Assembly (NCBI RefSeq): GCF_900101895.1 | Contig: NZ_FMVF01000003.1 | Coordinates: 239,258-303,257, forward strand | Source: Flavobacterium caeni | GTDB taxonomy: Bacteria; Bacteroidota; Bacteroidia; Flavobacteriales; Flavobacteriaceae | Direction: 5' to 3' | Length of the DNA stretch: 64,000 nt | In this document: piece by piece, positions 15,139 to 25,663 of the stretch | Layout of the letters: each line of letters begins with the position of its first letter | How positions within the stretch are numbered: the stretch's first letter is position 1 | Translations under genes and position numbers: made by a program | The notes under the pieces: model-generated | The model's database searches: none | The model's input: the letters and a program-made list of their open reading frames with translations, nothing else | Told to the model about the DNA's origin: nothing

Positions 15139-17748
15139 ATGGTCGAAACAAGTACGTTGTTTTTGGAGCACGGCGGCAAGATGGGCGCGCTCATCAAGGC
15201 CAAGGATTGGGCACAAACGCCTTTGGGTGCCGCTGCCTGTTGGCCCCAAAGTCTCAAGACCTGCGTACGCATCGTCCTTTCGTCGGCACAACCCATGGCA
15301 GTAGGATGGGGTCCGGAGTCCTTGCTGATTTACAACGACGCCTATCAATCGATACTGGGAGACAAACATGTCCACAGCCTAGGGCAACCCGCCAAGGTTG
15401 TTTGGGGCGAAGTTTGGGATACCATCGCCGCTAAAATCCACTTATCCCCGAGTATGAACGGCGTGACATGCGACGATCCAATCCAATTGCTGGTCGAACA
15501 CGACGGTTGCCTTAACGAAAGTTACTATTCGTTTGATTTTAGCCCGATTCCCGACGAAACGGGTACGCCCGAAGGATTCCTGTGCACGGCAACCGACCGA
15601 ACCCTACGTGTGGTCGGGGCCAGACAAATGCAAACCCTTGGCGGACTCACCAAAAAAGTATTCACGGTTACGGACAACGCCAAAATATACAAACGTGCGC
15701 TCGAAACGTTGCGCGCCAATCCGAACGATTTTCCGTTTGTCGTGCTTTACGAAATAAGCGAAGACGGAAAGCGGTTGCTGTTGTCGGGACAAACGCCAGA
15801 AGATATGCCCGATGGCGTAGTGCCCGCCGTTATCGATATGCAAACACGTAGCGAAGAGTTGCCCGAATTGCACCAGGCTCTGCAAACGGGAACCATTCAG
15901 GAAGTCCGGGACTTGGAGCGCCGGTTTGGCCCAATGCCCAAGAATGATAGGGGCGACGCACCCCATGTGGCGTTGCTGATGCCGATACTACAGGTCAACC
16001 AATCTCATCCGCTCGCAATCATGGCCGTAGGATTGAACCCCTATCGGTCGTTAGGTGATGGATATTCGGAGTTCCTATCACTGGTTGCCGATCAAATCGC
16101 CAGCGCCCTGACGCATGCCTATGCGGTCAAACGCGAGCAAAAGTGGGCCGAGACCAGAAAAGAACTCGAAGTCGTCGAAACGCGAAACAAACTGGCGATC
16201 GAAGCCGCGGCCATGGGGCATTTCGAATGGGACATGGTTACCGATGCCTTTGTCTATTCGCCGCGTATGGCGCAGGTTTTTGGGTATCCCGAGCAAGCGG
16301 TTTTGACGCGAAACAACTTTAGTGAGCGCGTCCACCACGAAGATCTTTCGGTACGCGCCGAAGCCCACCGACAAGCACGTGACACGGGGCTATTGTTTTA
16401 CGAAGCACGTGTGGTGCACCCCGATCATTCGGTCCATTGGCTGCGGTTCAACGGCAAGATTGTTTTTGACGACGAAAATCAACCAGCCAAAATGTACGGT
16501 ACGGCGCTCGACGTGACCCAGCACAAACTGCAGGCGCAATTGCTCGAGGAGAAAGTAAATCTGCGTACCCAGGCCCTGATCGAACGCAACCGCGCGCTCA
16601 AGGAAAGCGAGGAACGCTACCAGCGCATGACCGAAGAGGTACAGGACTACGCCATTATTGTGCTCGACAAAAACGGAACCATCTTGAACTGGAACAAAGG
16701 CGCGCAAAAAATCAAAGGGTATCGCGAGGCCGAGATCGTCGGCAAGAACTTCAGACTGTTTTACCGCCCGGTCGACCTGGAAAGCAAGCTGCCCGAAAAG
16801 CTGATCAAGGAAGCTGAGCTCACCGGTCGCGCGATGGACGAAGGCTACCGCGTTCGCAAAGACGGAACGTACTTTTGGGGCAGCATCACCATCACGGCGC
16901 TTCACGACGGCGACAACAATGTCATCGGGTTCTCTAAGGTGACCCGTGACCTGACCGAGCGCAAATTGGCCGAAGACCGCATGCGCCAATACAACGCCGA
17001 ACTCGAATTCCAAAACAAAGAACTCGAACAATTTGCCTACGTCGCCTCGCATGATTTGCAGGAACCACTTCGCAAGATCCAGATGTTTGCAGGCTTGCTC
17101 GAGCGAAGCGTGCAAACCGGTCAGCCCACCGAGAAATACTTTTCTAAAATCAGCCAAACCGCAGAGCGCATGAGCGAACTGATCAAGGCCGTGCTCAATT
17201 ACAGCAGGCTTTCGCGCAACGACCAACAGTTCGAGACCGTCGACTTGCAGCGCATTTTCGACAATGTACTTGTCGATTTCGAACTGCTCATCGAAGAAAA
17301 ACAAGTAGAGATTTTATCCGATGCGCTGCCTACCATTACCGCGATTCCGTTGCAGATCAACCAGCTGTTTTCGAACCTGATCGGCAACGCCATCAAATTT
17401 GCCGATAGCGCGCCAAAAATAGTGGTCACATCGCGCACGGTAGGGGCAAACGATATTCCGTTCGACACAGGGTTGGCCGACAACGAATACCTTGAATTGG
17501 TTTTCAGCGACAATGGCATCGGCTTTGAGCAACAATATGTGGGCAAGATTTTTACCATTTTCCAACGGCTCAACGACCGCGTGCGTTATTCGGGTACGGG
17601 AATCGGATTGGCGCTGTGCAAGAAAATTGTCGAAAACCATGCAGGTTTTATCACCGCGCAAAGCGAATTGGGCAGCGGCGCGTCGTTTTACATCTATTTG
17701 CCGCTGCAAACCAAGGACGAGCCCGAACTCTCGCTGTTAAATTCTTAA
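15139..17748 (+). CDS. Multi-PAS/GAF sensor histidine kinase
   Basis: A large 869-residue soluble kinase with no transmembrane helix. Domains in order: an N-terminal PAS-like module (about 25-155), a GAF-like domain (about 170-330), a PAS (about 350-465, with GHFEWDMVTDAFVYSPRM), a second PAS (about 490-610, DYAIIVLDKNGTILNWNKGA), a HisKA dimerisation domain with the H-box FAYVASHDLQEPLRK (about 630-700), and an HATPase domain (NQLFSNLIGNAIKF, DNGIGFEQQY, GTGIGLALCKKIVENH). It begins immediately after the response regulator stop codon. The stimulus is intracellular and unknown. Confidence 0.9.
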   Translation: MVETSTLFLEHGGKMGALIKAKDWAQTPLGAAACWPQSLKTCVRIVLSSAQPMAVGWGPESLLIYNDAYQSILGDKHVHSLGQPAKVVWGEVWDTIAAKIHLSPSMNGVTCDDPIQLLVEHDGCLNESYYSFDFSPIPDETGTPEGFLCTATDRTLRVVGARQMQTLGGLTKKVFTVTDNAKIYKRALETLRANPNDFPFVVLYEISEDGKRLLLSGQTPEDMPDGVVPAVIDMQTRSEELPELHQALQTGTIQEVRDLERRFGPMPKNDRGDAPHVALLMPILQVNQSHPLAIMAVGLNPYRSLGDGYSEFLSLVADQIASALTHAYAVKREQKWAETRKELEVVETRNKLAIEAAAMGHFEWDMVTDAFVYSPRMAQVFGYPEQAVLTRNNFSERVHHEDLSVRAEAHRQARDTGLLFYEARVVHPDHSVHWLRFNGKIVFDDENQPAKMYGTALDVTQHKLQAQLLEEKVNLRTQALIERNRALKESEERYQRMTEEVQDYAIIVLDKNGTILNWNKGAQKIKGYREAEIVGKNFRLFYRPVDLESKLPEKLIKEAELTGRAMDEGYRVRKDGTYFWGSITITALHDGDNNVIGFSKVTRDLTERKLAEDRMRQYNAELEFQNKELEQFAYVASHDLQEPLRKIQMFAGLLERSVQTGQPTEKYFSKISQTAERMSELIKAVLNYSRLSRNDQQFETVDLQRIFDNVLVDFELLIEEKQVEILSDALPTITAIPLQINQLFSNLIGNAIKFADSAPKIVVTSRTVGANDIPFDTGLADNEYLELVFSDNGIGFEQQYVGKIFTIFQRLNDRVRYSGTGIGLALCKKIVENHAGFITAQSELGSGASFYIYLPLQTKDEPELSLLNS

Positions 17749-17824
17749 AAAATATTGATTTTTAACACCTGCGCGTCAAACGATTCCGTAAATTTATAGA
17801 ACGGTTCTCGATTTGTTCACGGCG

Positions 17825-17839
17825 CTTTGTTCAACAAAG
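17825..17839. other. Short palindrome CTTTGTT-C-AACAAAG
   Basis: A 15-nt perfect palindrome in the 186-nt region between two convergent genes. No promoter or gene follows it, so its meaning is unclear. Confidence 0.25.
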
Positions 17840-17900
17840 TCAGCCGCCATTATCAGGGATTTTCTCCCATAAATCGTTGATAAGGATCAATCGGGGCCAA

Positions 17901-17932
17901 AAATGAGGAAGCTTGCAAAGGCTTCCTTTTTT
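17901..17932. terminator. Terminator between the PAS kinase and tamL
   Basis: AGGAAGC, an 8-nt loop and GCTTCCT form a 7-bp stem followed by six T on the plus strand, with an A tract on the other side. It is placed between convergent genes, ending 3 nt before the tamL stop codon. Confidence 0.7.
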
Positions 17933-17934
17933 GT

Positions 17935-20244
17935 TTAGAACGGATACCCGATGGCCAGGTTGAACACCAGGTTTTCCTTGCGCCAGGAACGGCTCCCAAA
18001 ATTGATCTGGTCGAGCACCCAGCGGTCGCTTTCGGCCAGGTAGGGCTTGCGCAGCGGGAACGCCAAATCAAGACGAAGCACCAGCAACGATATGTCTATC
18101 CGCAAACCAGCGCCCGTCCCGACGGCCAATTCCTTGAGCCAGTTGCCGCTGAATTTCCCACCGGGTTTGTCGGGGTTGTCGTTCATGAGCCACACATTGC
18201 CCGCATCGAGGAACAACGCGCCGTGGATCACGCTGACGAGTTTTTGCCTGAGCTCTGTACTGAATTCGAATTTGAGGTCGCCCGATTCGTCGGGCAGGAA
18301 CGCATTCTCATCGACTTCGGCCTTGAACGTGCCCGGTCCGATCGATCGCGCCCTGAAGGCCCGTATCGAATTGGTTCCGCCGCTAAAGAATTGTTTGATG
18401 AACGGCAGATCGCGCGAATTGCCGAACGGGATTCCGGCCCCTACAATGACGCGGCTGGCCAGCTGGGTATTGTCGCCAAAACGCAGGTAATGCCTGAAAT
18501 CGACCTCGGCCTTGACGAATTGGCTGAACGGCACGTTTAATACGCTGATGGTATCGCCGCGTCTGATGTTCGCGCCTGTGGCCAAACCGGTTACAATGGC
18601 CGATTCTTCGAGTAATCCCTTGAAATAATACGTGTTGCGCAGTCTTTTGCGCATGGTGTTGGTGTAGGTGTACGAATACGTTGGGCCAAAGATGAGTTGT
18701 TTGTCGATCACACGTTGCAGTGCCAGTACCGTATCGGCTTGACGTTGGTACAACTCGGTCACGTTGGCCGGGCTGACATAGGTTACCTCGAGCAGGTTGA
18801 GCTGGTGTTCCTTGCGCACGTTTTCCTTGAACTGGTAACCAAACGAGCCCCTAAAGGTATTGAGAGCATACAGCTTGATGCGTTTTTGGTATTCGTAGCC
18901 GAGCATCGCCTTGGTGCGCGGCACGAATCCGCTGGCCGACTCGACCTTGATGGGCGCTATGATACGCGGCCAGAACAAGTTTACTTCGCCACCCACGCGG
19001 TACACGTTGTACCCTTTGTTTTGGCCCGAAACCTGCACTTCGAGCCCGCCAAAAACCGAAACCGTAAGCAACTCTGCGCCCTTGAACGTGTTGCGGTTGC
19101 TCCAGTTGACGTTGAGTTCAGAACCCGTATAGTTGGCCGAATTCGTCTTGCCGAGCACCTCGACACGGATCGACTTCTTGGGCAACGGCGTGAGGTAGTA
19201 ATACGCATCGAGCATGTTGGTGAATTGGTTCGAAACCTTGAATTGGTTCTTGACGAACTTAAACGTACCGAGGTTAACCAACCGGTTGAGTGACAAATTG
19301 TGGTCGGTGCGGTTGTAGATGTCGCCTTTGTGAAAATACAGCGTGCGGTCGTAAATGCGCGGGTTGAAACTATCGGTGGTGTCGATGATCGTCAAATCTT
19401 TGTATTGCATGACCGAATCCTTGGTCGCTATTTTGTTTTCGGCTTCGTTGATCGAATAATTCTGATAGATGTAGATGTCGTTGATCTTGTAGACCTCGCG
19501 CGCGTTTTGCGGCGTGTCGTCTTTGACCTTGACCAGCAGATCGACTTCGTATTTGCCCACGGTGCTGTCTACCTGCACCTTGAGGTATTCGGGATTAAAG
19601 AAGTAATATCCTTTTTCCTTGAGCCGCGCATCGATGCGTTCGCGTTCGGCTTTGATTACATCCAGGTCATACGGTTCGCCCGGTTTGAGCAGCCCGCGCC
19701 GCCCGCGTCTTCCGAGGGTTTGCGTGACGGCCTTCTCCAGTTCGCTGGTCGAATCCGATGGGAAGATGACGTTCTTGATTTTCCACTGCGGACCGGGTTT
19801 GATAATGTATTCGGCCGTCGCCTTTTTGCCGTTTCGGGTAGAATCCGACGTGACAAAAGCTTGGAAGTAGCCTTTGTTTTCGGCATAGCTTTGCAGCACA
19901 TCGGTGTTGTATTTCAAATCGACCTTGCCGAAAGTGACGGGTGGTTCGCCCACCTTGTTCCGCAACCAATGTCTGAAGCCTTTCTCCTTTTTGGGTTCAC
20001 CTGCCAGATTGTAGAAATACAACTTGGGTCGGAGCCCGAGGATTTTTTTGTTTGGGATCGGACGCGTCAAATTTTCAAGTTCTTTTTGGAGCGCCTTGCG
20101 TTGTTTTTTGGGCATGTTTTTGTCGTCTACCTCGACGCTCGCGCCCAAGTAAAGCAATTCGCCCTCGGCCAAATGTTTGGTGTTGCTGCAGCCCGCGGTC
20201 AAAAACAGGGCCAGTAGCGCGTAAACAATTAATCTTGTTCCCAT
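17935..20244 (-). CDS. tamL: TamL: outer-membrane BamA/TamA-family lipoprotein
   Basis: TamL is the Bacteroidetes lipoprotein version of TamA, an Omp85 barrel that works with TamB in outer-membrane assembly. The 769-residue protein starts with a lipoprotein signal peptide and lipobox (LFLTAGCSNTKHL, Cys at about residue 19). POTRA repeats follow (about 30-350), then a C-terminal barrel containing FFSGGTNSIRAFRARSIGPG, which includes the Omp85-type RxRxxGPG-like loop, and LFLDAGNVWLM. It ends in aromatic NLAIGYPF, as barrel proteins do. The start at 20244 was chosen because it gives the signal peptide and lies 1 nt after the tamB stop; the longer frame would overlap tamB. Confidence 0.92.
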   Translation of the reverse strand: MGTRLIVYALLALFLTAGCSNTKHLAEGELLYLGASVEVDDKNMPKKQRKALQKELENLTRPIPNKKILGLRPKLYFYNLAGEPKKEKGFRHWLRNKVGEPPVTFGKVDLKYNTDVLQSYAENKGYFQAFVTSDSTRNGKKATAEYIIKPGPQWKIKNVIFPSDSTSELEKAVTQTLGRRGRRGLLKPGEPYDLDVIKAERERIDARLKEKGYYFFNPEYLKVQVDSTVGKYEVDLLVKVKDDTPQNAREVYKINDIYIYQNYSINEAENKIATKDSVMQYKDLTIIDTTDSFNPRIYDRTLYFHKGDIYNRTDHNLSLNRLVNLGTFKFVKNQFKVSNQFTNMLDAYYYLTPLPKKSIRVEVLGKTNSANYTGSELNVNWSNRNTFKGAELLTVSVFGGLEVQVSGQNKGYNVYRVGGEVNLFWPRIIAPIKVESASGFVPRTKAMLGYEYQKRIKLYALNTFRGSFGYQFKENVRKEHQLNLLEVTYVSPANVTELYQRQADTVLALQRVIDKQLIFGPTYSYTYTNTMRKRLRNTYYFKGLLEESAIVTGLATGANIRRGDTISVLNVPFSQFVKAEVDFRHYLRFGDNTQLASRVIVGAGIPFGNSRDLPFIKQFFSGGTNSIRAFRARSIGPGTFKAEVDENAFLPDESGDLKFEFSTELRQKLVSVIHGALFLDAGNVWLMNDNPDKPGGKFSGNWLKELAVGTGAGLRIDISLLVLRLDLAFPLRKPYLAESDRWVLDQINFGSRSWRKENLVFNLAIGYPF

Positions 20245-20245
20245 C

Positions 20246-23200
20246 TTATTTCTTTTTTGCGGCCTGTTTCTTGGCCTTTTTGGCCGCCAGGTCCTTTTCG
20301 ATCTCACGCTCGCGGTCGGACTTTTGGAACAACTCACGGAACTTGTTGTAATCCATCGTGATGATGAAACCCACACCCGTTTCGACCACTTGCCCTTGCA
20401 AGGCTACCTGGTATTCGTTTTTGCGGTACATGCGCACGCGGTACCGTCCGTCCTTGGTGAGCTGGTAGTCGGCCGAGACATCGCCCGCAATATTGGTCAT
20501 TTGTTCGTTGGCCTGTTCCTGTCCTTCGAGCCCAAAGTTGCTGCCCACGGTTACCTTGAGCCGGTCGTCCAAAAATTTCCGCGACAAATCGACGTTGAGG
20601 TCGGTGCGGTTTTGGCGTTGCCCAGAAGTGTAATCGTCGGTCGATTCGAGGTCAAAATTGAGTTCGACACCCGCAATCAAATCGCTCGCCAAGTTGTTGA
20701 GCTGTTGCGACAAAATCTTGCTCGCGCTTTGACGCGCCATCGATTCACCCGTGACGGCGCCCGCTTCGCTCGAGAACGGATTCTCGCCGATGAATCGGTT
20801 GAGCAGCAACACCGCAAAAACCTGTTTGTTCAATTCGGACGGATTTTGCCGCAGTTGCGCCAGCTTGGTCTCGGTGGTGTTGATGACCAAAGTCGAAACC
20901 GAATTGTTGCCTTCCTCGAGCTCGATGTCGAACGTGATTTCGGGTTTGAGCAATTCGCCCTTCATGATCAGGTTGGTTTCGAACGGGATACGCTGCTTGT
21001 ATTGGTTCCTGACATCGTCTGAAACACCCGCCAGTTGGTCGTCTACCAGGTCGATCGGCGCGGTGTTCGACTTGTAGATGGCCGTGATGTTTACATCGGC
21101 TTGTGTCGGTTCGCCTGTCCACAAAATATAGCTTCCCGGCTTGATGTCGAACTTGCGCTTGATCAGGTTGAAGGTCATCTGGTAAGCGCCCTCAGAGAAT
21201 TCGTAACGACCGGTAAGCGTGGTTTTTCCCGACGGATCGATGCCACCGGTAAGCCGCGCTTCGCCTTTGAGGTTCAGGTAGTCGCCGTTGCCTTTGTCGA
21301 TGATCAGGTTGAGTTCGGCCGATTTGTCGATTTCGATGTTCACCGAAGCGTCGATGCCCTTGAACTTGGTTTTTGCGATCGTATCGTTGACCTTGATGTT
21401 TTCAAGGAACGGATTGTCCTGGTCGATGAACTCGACAATGCCTTCGCGATCGGCCACAGACGGATCGGACTGCGGCAAAACCACCGTAAGTTTGGTGTCT
21501 TCGTTGACTTTGAGGTTGCCGCCGATGACAGGCTTGTTCATGTCGCCGCGCAAACGCAGGTCGGTGTCCAGATACAACTCACCATAGTACAAATCGTTGT
21601 CTTTTTCCTTGGAATTCATCGCCCTGAAATTGTCGGCCTTGACGTTCAGGTTAAACGCATAGTCGCGGTAGTTGGGCGTATCGACGCGGCCTATCAGGAA
21701 CAGTTGGTTGTCGTTTTCATCCGACAAAGAGAACTTTTCGAACCAGATCCCGCGGTCGTCGAACACGATTTTGTCGTTGAGCAATTTGAAATTGGAGTTG
21801 ATCGGCACCACCGTAAACGCGCCGTCGTTGAACTTGAGCTGGCCAATGACGTTCGGGTCATCGATGTTGCCCGTAATCTTGAAATTGCCCGTTAAATGGC
21901 CGCTCGAATTTTTGAGGTTGCCGGCGGTAAAGCCCTGTATGCTTTTGATTTCGAGGTGTTGCACGTCGAGGTCCAGATCGAAACCCTGGTTGGCCGCAAA
22001 ATATTTTCCGTTCAGGTTGACCTGGTTGCCGTTGCCCGTAATTTCGACCTTGGCGTCGTAGGTATTGGCGATTTCATTGTTCACATCGATCTTGATGTTG
22101 CCGATGGTATCGGTCTTGAATCTGAATTCGTCGATGTTCAAATTGGCCGTAAACGTGGGCGTTTTTTGCAAATTCTTGAGCAACGCATTGCCGTTGATGC
22201 GCCCGCCCATCAAAAGCGAATCTTGTTGGATGATGCTCGTAAGGGTTTCGATCTTGAAATCCTTCAAATCTACGGCCAGCGGCGCATCGGGTGCTTCTGA
22301 CTGCGATTGGATCTTGATCGAAGAACCATCCTTGCTGAGTTCAAATTGGTTCGCATAGATGCCATTGCCCAGCCTGATCTGGTTTGCGGGATCGATTGTC
22401 CAGGGTTCGTAATTGAGCTTGAAGTTGTCGGGGATGAGTTCTATGATCGTTTGCCCGTCTACCGATTGCAGGATGCCCGCAATCAGGTAGCGTTCCTCGT
22501 TTTTGAGGTCCTTGAGTTGGATTGTGTAGGCCACCGTATTGTCCTTGACTTGGCCCGAGACGTTGGTGTAGGGGAGTTGGATGCTCGGGTTCGAGATGTC
22601 GTCTACCGTTACACTGTACACAAGCGCACCGTCGCGCGTATCGACTTGAACAACGGCATTCGACAGGTTGTTTTCGCCATACGTCAGCTTGGGAACCAAC
22701 CCCGCCACATGCAACGTATCGCCCACCGAGTTGTAGCCGCCCGCGATTGCAATCGAATCGAGCGCCTTGATGTCGGGCACCATCCGAAACAGCAACGGGC
22801 TCGCTTTGACCTTGAGGTTAAAATCGAATTGCTGTTCGGCGGTAGGCTTGGCTTTCGCCACTTTCGGACTGGTGTCGTAGTATTTTGCAACCGAATGCGA
22901 CAATGCCTGTCCTACCTTAGAGAGTTGGAATTTCCCCACTACATCCGCATCGGCAAACTGCGAACGCAACGACAGCGCGCTTTGCTCGGCGGTGGTTGTG
23001 GCCAGCACATTGATCGAATCGAGCGCGAACTCGCCGTTGGTGTTGGCGAACATGATGTGGTGCAGGCTTACCTCGCCGTTCAAATAATCGAGGTCGACCG
23101 TAGACAAATCGGCGTCTACCGTGCCCCGGATCTTCATAGGCCCCGCATGCAGGTTGAGCTTTTCGAGATCGGCGATGTCCAGGTTGAGTTTGAGTTTGAC

Positions 23201-25312
23201 GGCCGGGTATTTGTCGCCAAAATCACCCGTAGTGTTCATGTCGAAGGTCAAATTGGGATCGTCCATCGTGGCCTGTGCCACAAAAGCGCCGCGCTCGATG
23301 TTGCCGTCGAGCACCAAATCGTGAAACGTATATTGGTTGTATTCGGCTTTGTACACACGGCCCTTGACCGTGGCCGTAGCGGTTTTTGGGTCGAGCCCCG
23401 TGCCGTCGACGCGCGCCTTGAGCGTCACGCGTCCAATCGTATCGTTGTTGAGTAACCTGCCGACGTGAAAATTCTGTACGTCGACATCGGCCTTATACCG
23501 CTCGGCATTTTTACGCGTCTGGTCGAACGTGGCCTTGACCTTTGCGTTGCCAAAGCTGGTCTTGAGGTTCAGGTTGGTCATGAAGTCGTCGAGACGACCT
23601 GCGAAATTTCCGTCGAGCGACAACTGGCCGGGCAAACGAATGGAACTCGGGATCGTTCCCTTGGGAACAAATTGTTCGATGTCGCGCGCCGTAGACGAAA
23701 TGTTGTGTACCGTCAGGTCGAAGTAGGCATTTTTGGCATCGGGCAGTCCGGTGATGCGGCCGCTGGCATCGAGCGTGGTGTTGCCGATGCCGCTGAGTTC
23801 GAGCTTCGGGATTTCGATATTGTTGACTTTTCCCGTGACGCGGCTGTCGATGTGCATGACGCCATTCGGATTGCGTTTGAACGGATCGGTGTCGGCCAGC
23901 GTCGGCACGAGTATCAAAATGTCCTTGAACCCGATACGGCTGCCCTCGATATTGGCGTCTATGGCCAGTTGCCCGATGTCTTTCGAAAGGCTTTCGACCG
24001 ATGGATACGCCACCGCGATTTGGTCCTTGAGTAAGGTTTGCGGTGTCTTCAAATACAACTTTTTGAGGTGTGCGTTTTTTTTGCCGTAGTAAAATTCCGT
24101 CTTGAGCGATTGCACATCGAGCCCGCTCTTCTCTTGTACGGTAAACGCGTAGATATCGCCCGAAATGACTTCGTTGGCCATCACGAATTTTTCACCGACG
24201 AGGTTAAAATTCTTTAGGTCAAGGTGTTTGTAGTCGATGCCTTTTGGGGTGGGCGCGGCGTTTTGGTCGTCGTAGCGAAACGAAATGGCCTTGAGATCGG
24301 CTTGGTTGACCTTGACCTGCCACGGCATGCCCGGAGTGGCTTCGGGTTGTTCTTTTGCGTTGGCCACCGATTTTGCAAGTTCACGTTCGTACTTACCCAC
24401 GACCAAGGCGCCCTTGAGTTGGTTGATGTCGAGGTTCTCGAGTTCTATGGTTTGTTTGGCGATGTCGAATTGGTTGACGCGGATCCGCATTTTTTGCAAT
24501 TGGAGCCCTGTGCGCAGCGCCGTGTCTTGGTTGTCGTAGCCAATTTTGATGCGCGAAAGGTCGATTGTGCCCAGCTTGAGCTTTAGGTTGGGTTGTTGCG
24601 CGAGCGAATCGGCGACTTCGCGCGTGGTCACGACGGCCTCTTCGACCAACCGGCCTTGTTTGAGCTTGAGGTCAAGCCCGTCGAGGTTGATTTTTGGAAT
24701 GTCGAATGACAGCCTATCGAGGTCGAACGCGTCGATTTCGGTATCGAAATGCGCAATATAGGCCGACAGGTCATTCTTGGTGATTTTGTCGTCAAAGGTC
24801 GCGCGGATGCGGTCGAGATTGATTTCCTTAACCGAAATTTTCATCGGTTCGGATGGTTCTTCTTCTTTTTTTTCTTCGGACGCAAACGCCTTGATGATGT
24901 AGTCGAAGTTAAAAACAGAATCCTTATCGCGTTTAACGTTGGCCGTGATGCCTTTTAAATCGACCGAATTGATCTGCACCTCGTTGCCCAGGAGTTTGAA
25001 AAGACTGATGTCTACGGCCAGTTTTTCCCCCGCAAGCAGGGTGTCTTTTTGCTGGTCTTCGAAATAAAAGTTTTCGAGGATGACTTTTTTGGGTAGGCCT
25101 ATTTCGATGCGCCCGATGGCTACCTTGGTCTTGAGTTTTTCTTCGAGATAGGCCACGGCCTCGTCCTTGATTTTGTTCTGGATGGCCGGAACCTGGATGA
25201 GCAATACCACCAAAAGGAACAGTCCTAGGATTGTGCCGACGACCCAAAGCAACACTTTTGCGGTCTTCTTGATGTGTTTTTTGTATTCCAAGGTTTCGGG
25301 TTTTGTGACCAA
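20246..25312 (-). CDS. tamB: TamB-type translocation and assembly protein
   Basis: A very large 1688-residue protein with one N-terminal membrane anchor (about residues 19-40, VLLWVVGTILGLFLLVVLLI). It has a long body of repeated short beta strands and the C-terminal DUF490/TamB domain (about 1200-1640, with DGAFTVVP and the VFAVLLLNRFIG and MARQSASKILSQQLNNLAS segments). TamB bridges the periplasm as a beta-helical lipid conduit and acts with TamL, encoded 1 nt downstream. The tail is Lys/Ala-rich. The start codon appears to be TTG at 25312, because a TAG stop lies three codons upstream and no ATG fits. Confidence 0.92.
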   Translation of the reverse strand: MVTKPETLEYKKHIKKTAKVLLWVVGTILGLFLLVVLLIQVPAIQNKIKDEAVAYLEEKLKTKVAIGRIEIGLPKKVILENFYFEDQQKDTLLAGEKLAVDISLFKLLGNEVQINSVDLKGITANVKRDKDSVFNFDYIIKAFASEEKKEEEPSEPMKISVKEINLDRIRATFDDKITKNDLSAYIAHFDTEIDAFDLDRLSFDIPKINLDGLDLKLKQGRLVEEAVVTTREVADSLAQQPNLKLKLGTIDLSRIKIGYDNQDTALRTGLQLQKMRIRVNQFDIAKQTIELENLDINQLKGALVVGKYERELAKSVANAKEQPEATPGMPWQVKVNQADLKAISFRYDDQNAAPTPKGIDYKHLDLKNFNLVGEKFVMANEVISGDIYAFTVQEKSGLDVQSLKTEFYYGKKNAHLKKLYLKTPQTLLKDQIAVAYPSVESLSKDIGQLAIDANIEGSRIGFKDILILVPTLADTDPFKRNPNGVMHIDSRVTGKVNNIEIPKLELSGIGNTTLDASGRITGLPDAKNAYFDLTVHNISSTARDIEQFVPKGTIPSSIRLPGQLSLDGNFAGRLDDFMTNLNLKTSFGNAKVKATFDQTRKNAERYKADVDVQNFHVGRLLNNDTIGRVTLKARVDGTGLDPKTATATVKGRVYKAEYNQYTFHDLVLDGNIERGAFVAQATMDDPNLTFDMNTTGDFGDKYPAVKLKLNLDIADLEKLNLHAGPMKIRGTVDADLSTVDLDYLNGEVSLHHIMFANTNGEFALDSINVLATTTAEQSALSLRSQFADADVVGKFQLSKVGQALSHSVAKYYDTSPKVAKAKPTAEQQFDFNLKVKASPLLFRMVPDIKALDSIAIAGGYNSVGDTLHVAGLVPKLTYGENNLSNAVVQVDTRDGALVYSVTVDDISNPSIQLPYTNVSGQVKDNTVAYTIQLKDLKNEERYLIAGILQSVDGQTIIELIPDNFKLNYEPWTIDPANQIRLGNGIYANQFELSKDGSSIKIQSQSEAPDAPLAVDLKDFKIETLTSIIQQDSLLMGGRINGNALLKNLQKTPTFTANLNIDEFRFKTDTIGNIKIDVNNEIANTYDAKVEITGNGNQVNLNGKYFAANQGFDLDLDVQHLEIKSIQGFTAGNLKNSSGHLTGNFKITGNIDDPNVIGQLKFNDGAFTVVPINSNFKLLNDKIVFDDRGIWFEKFSLSDENDNQLFLIGRVDTPNYRDYAFNLNVKADNFRAMNSKEKDNDLYYGELYLDTDLRLRGDMNKPVIGGNLKVNEDTKLTVVLPQSDPSVADREGIVEFIDQDNPFLENIKVNDTIAKTKFKGIDASVNIEIDKSAELNLIIDKGNGDYLNLKGEARLTGGIDPSGKTTLTGRYEFSEGAYQMTFNLIKRKFDIKPGSYILWTGEPTQADVNITAIYKSNTAPIDLVDDQLAGVSDDVRNQYKQRIPFETNLIMKGELLKPEITFDIELEEGNNSVSTLVINTTETKLAQLRQNPSELNKQVFAVLLLNRFIGENPFSSEAGAVTGESMARQSASKILSQQLNNLASDLIAGVELNFDLESTDDYTSGQRQNRTDLNVDLSRKFLDDRLKVTVGSNFGLEGQEQANEQMTNIAGDVSADYQLTKDGRYRVRMYRKNEYQVALQGQVVETGVGFIITMDYNKFRELFQKSDREREIEKDLAAKKAKKQAAKKK

Positions 25313-25663
25313 TGTAGTCTAATTCGGGCTAAAATCCTAATGGAAAAATTCAATTTGCCGAAGTGTAAAAATCACGGTTTTTGTTCGGAATGCGCTTATA
25401 CTATAGAGGGTTTATGTTACATCATTTGGAAATGGGACGACGTAAATTTTTCAAAGCGACTAAAATGTACAGTTTTGCTATAATGTCGGTACGGATAGAA
25501 AAGGTAACTTGTGCCCAGGGAAGGGGGGCTTGAAGGTTTATCCCAACGAAATAAAATCGACAGTAGGTTATAGAAAATCTGTATATTTTGTTAAATTTTT
25601 GAGACGACAGGAACACGCATCCACAACATAGATTTGCTATCTTTGTTACCCAAAATCCGCAAC
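25313..25663. other. Intergenic region upstream of the HD gene
   Basis: The 351 nt between tamB and the HD hydrolase contain AT-rich DNA. A 47-codon frame at 25340-25483 begins MEKFNLPKCKNHGFC and has five cysteines, but nothing supports its translation. The HD gene's probable -7 element is at 25638-25645. No tRNA, hairpin terminator or repeat was seen. Confidence 0.5.
25638..25645 (+). promoter_or_regulatory. -7 element TATCTTTG of the HD hydrolase gene
   Basis: An exact TAnnTTTG match. Transcription would start near 25650, downstream of the TTG at 25634 and upstream of the GTG at 25664, which favours the GTG as start codon. Confidence 0.5.

Noticed and set aside
17877..17890. A perfect TTGAT-N4-ATCAA Fnr-type box.
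   Set aside because: It lies between two convergent genes with no promoter or start codon nearby, so it is probably a chance match.
18697..24958. Long open frames on the plus strand opposite tamL and tamB.
   Set aside because: They are antisense shadows of two large, well-recognised minus-strand genes and show no domain.
25340..25483. A 47-codon frame with five cysteines upstream of the HD gene.
   Set aside because: No ribosome site, promoter or recognisable family supports translation, and it lies in AT-rich non-coding DNA.
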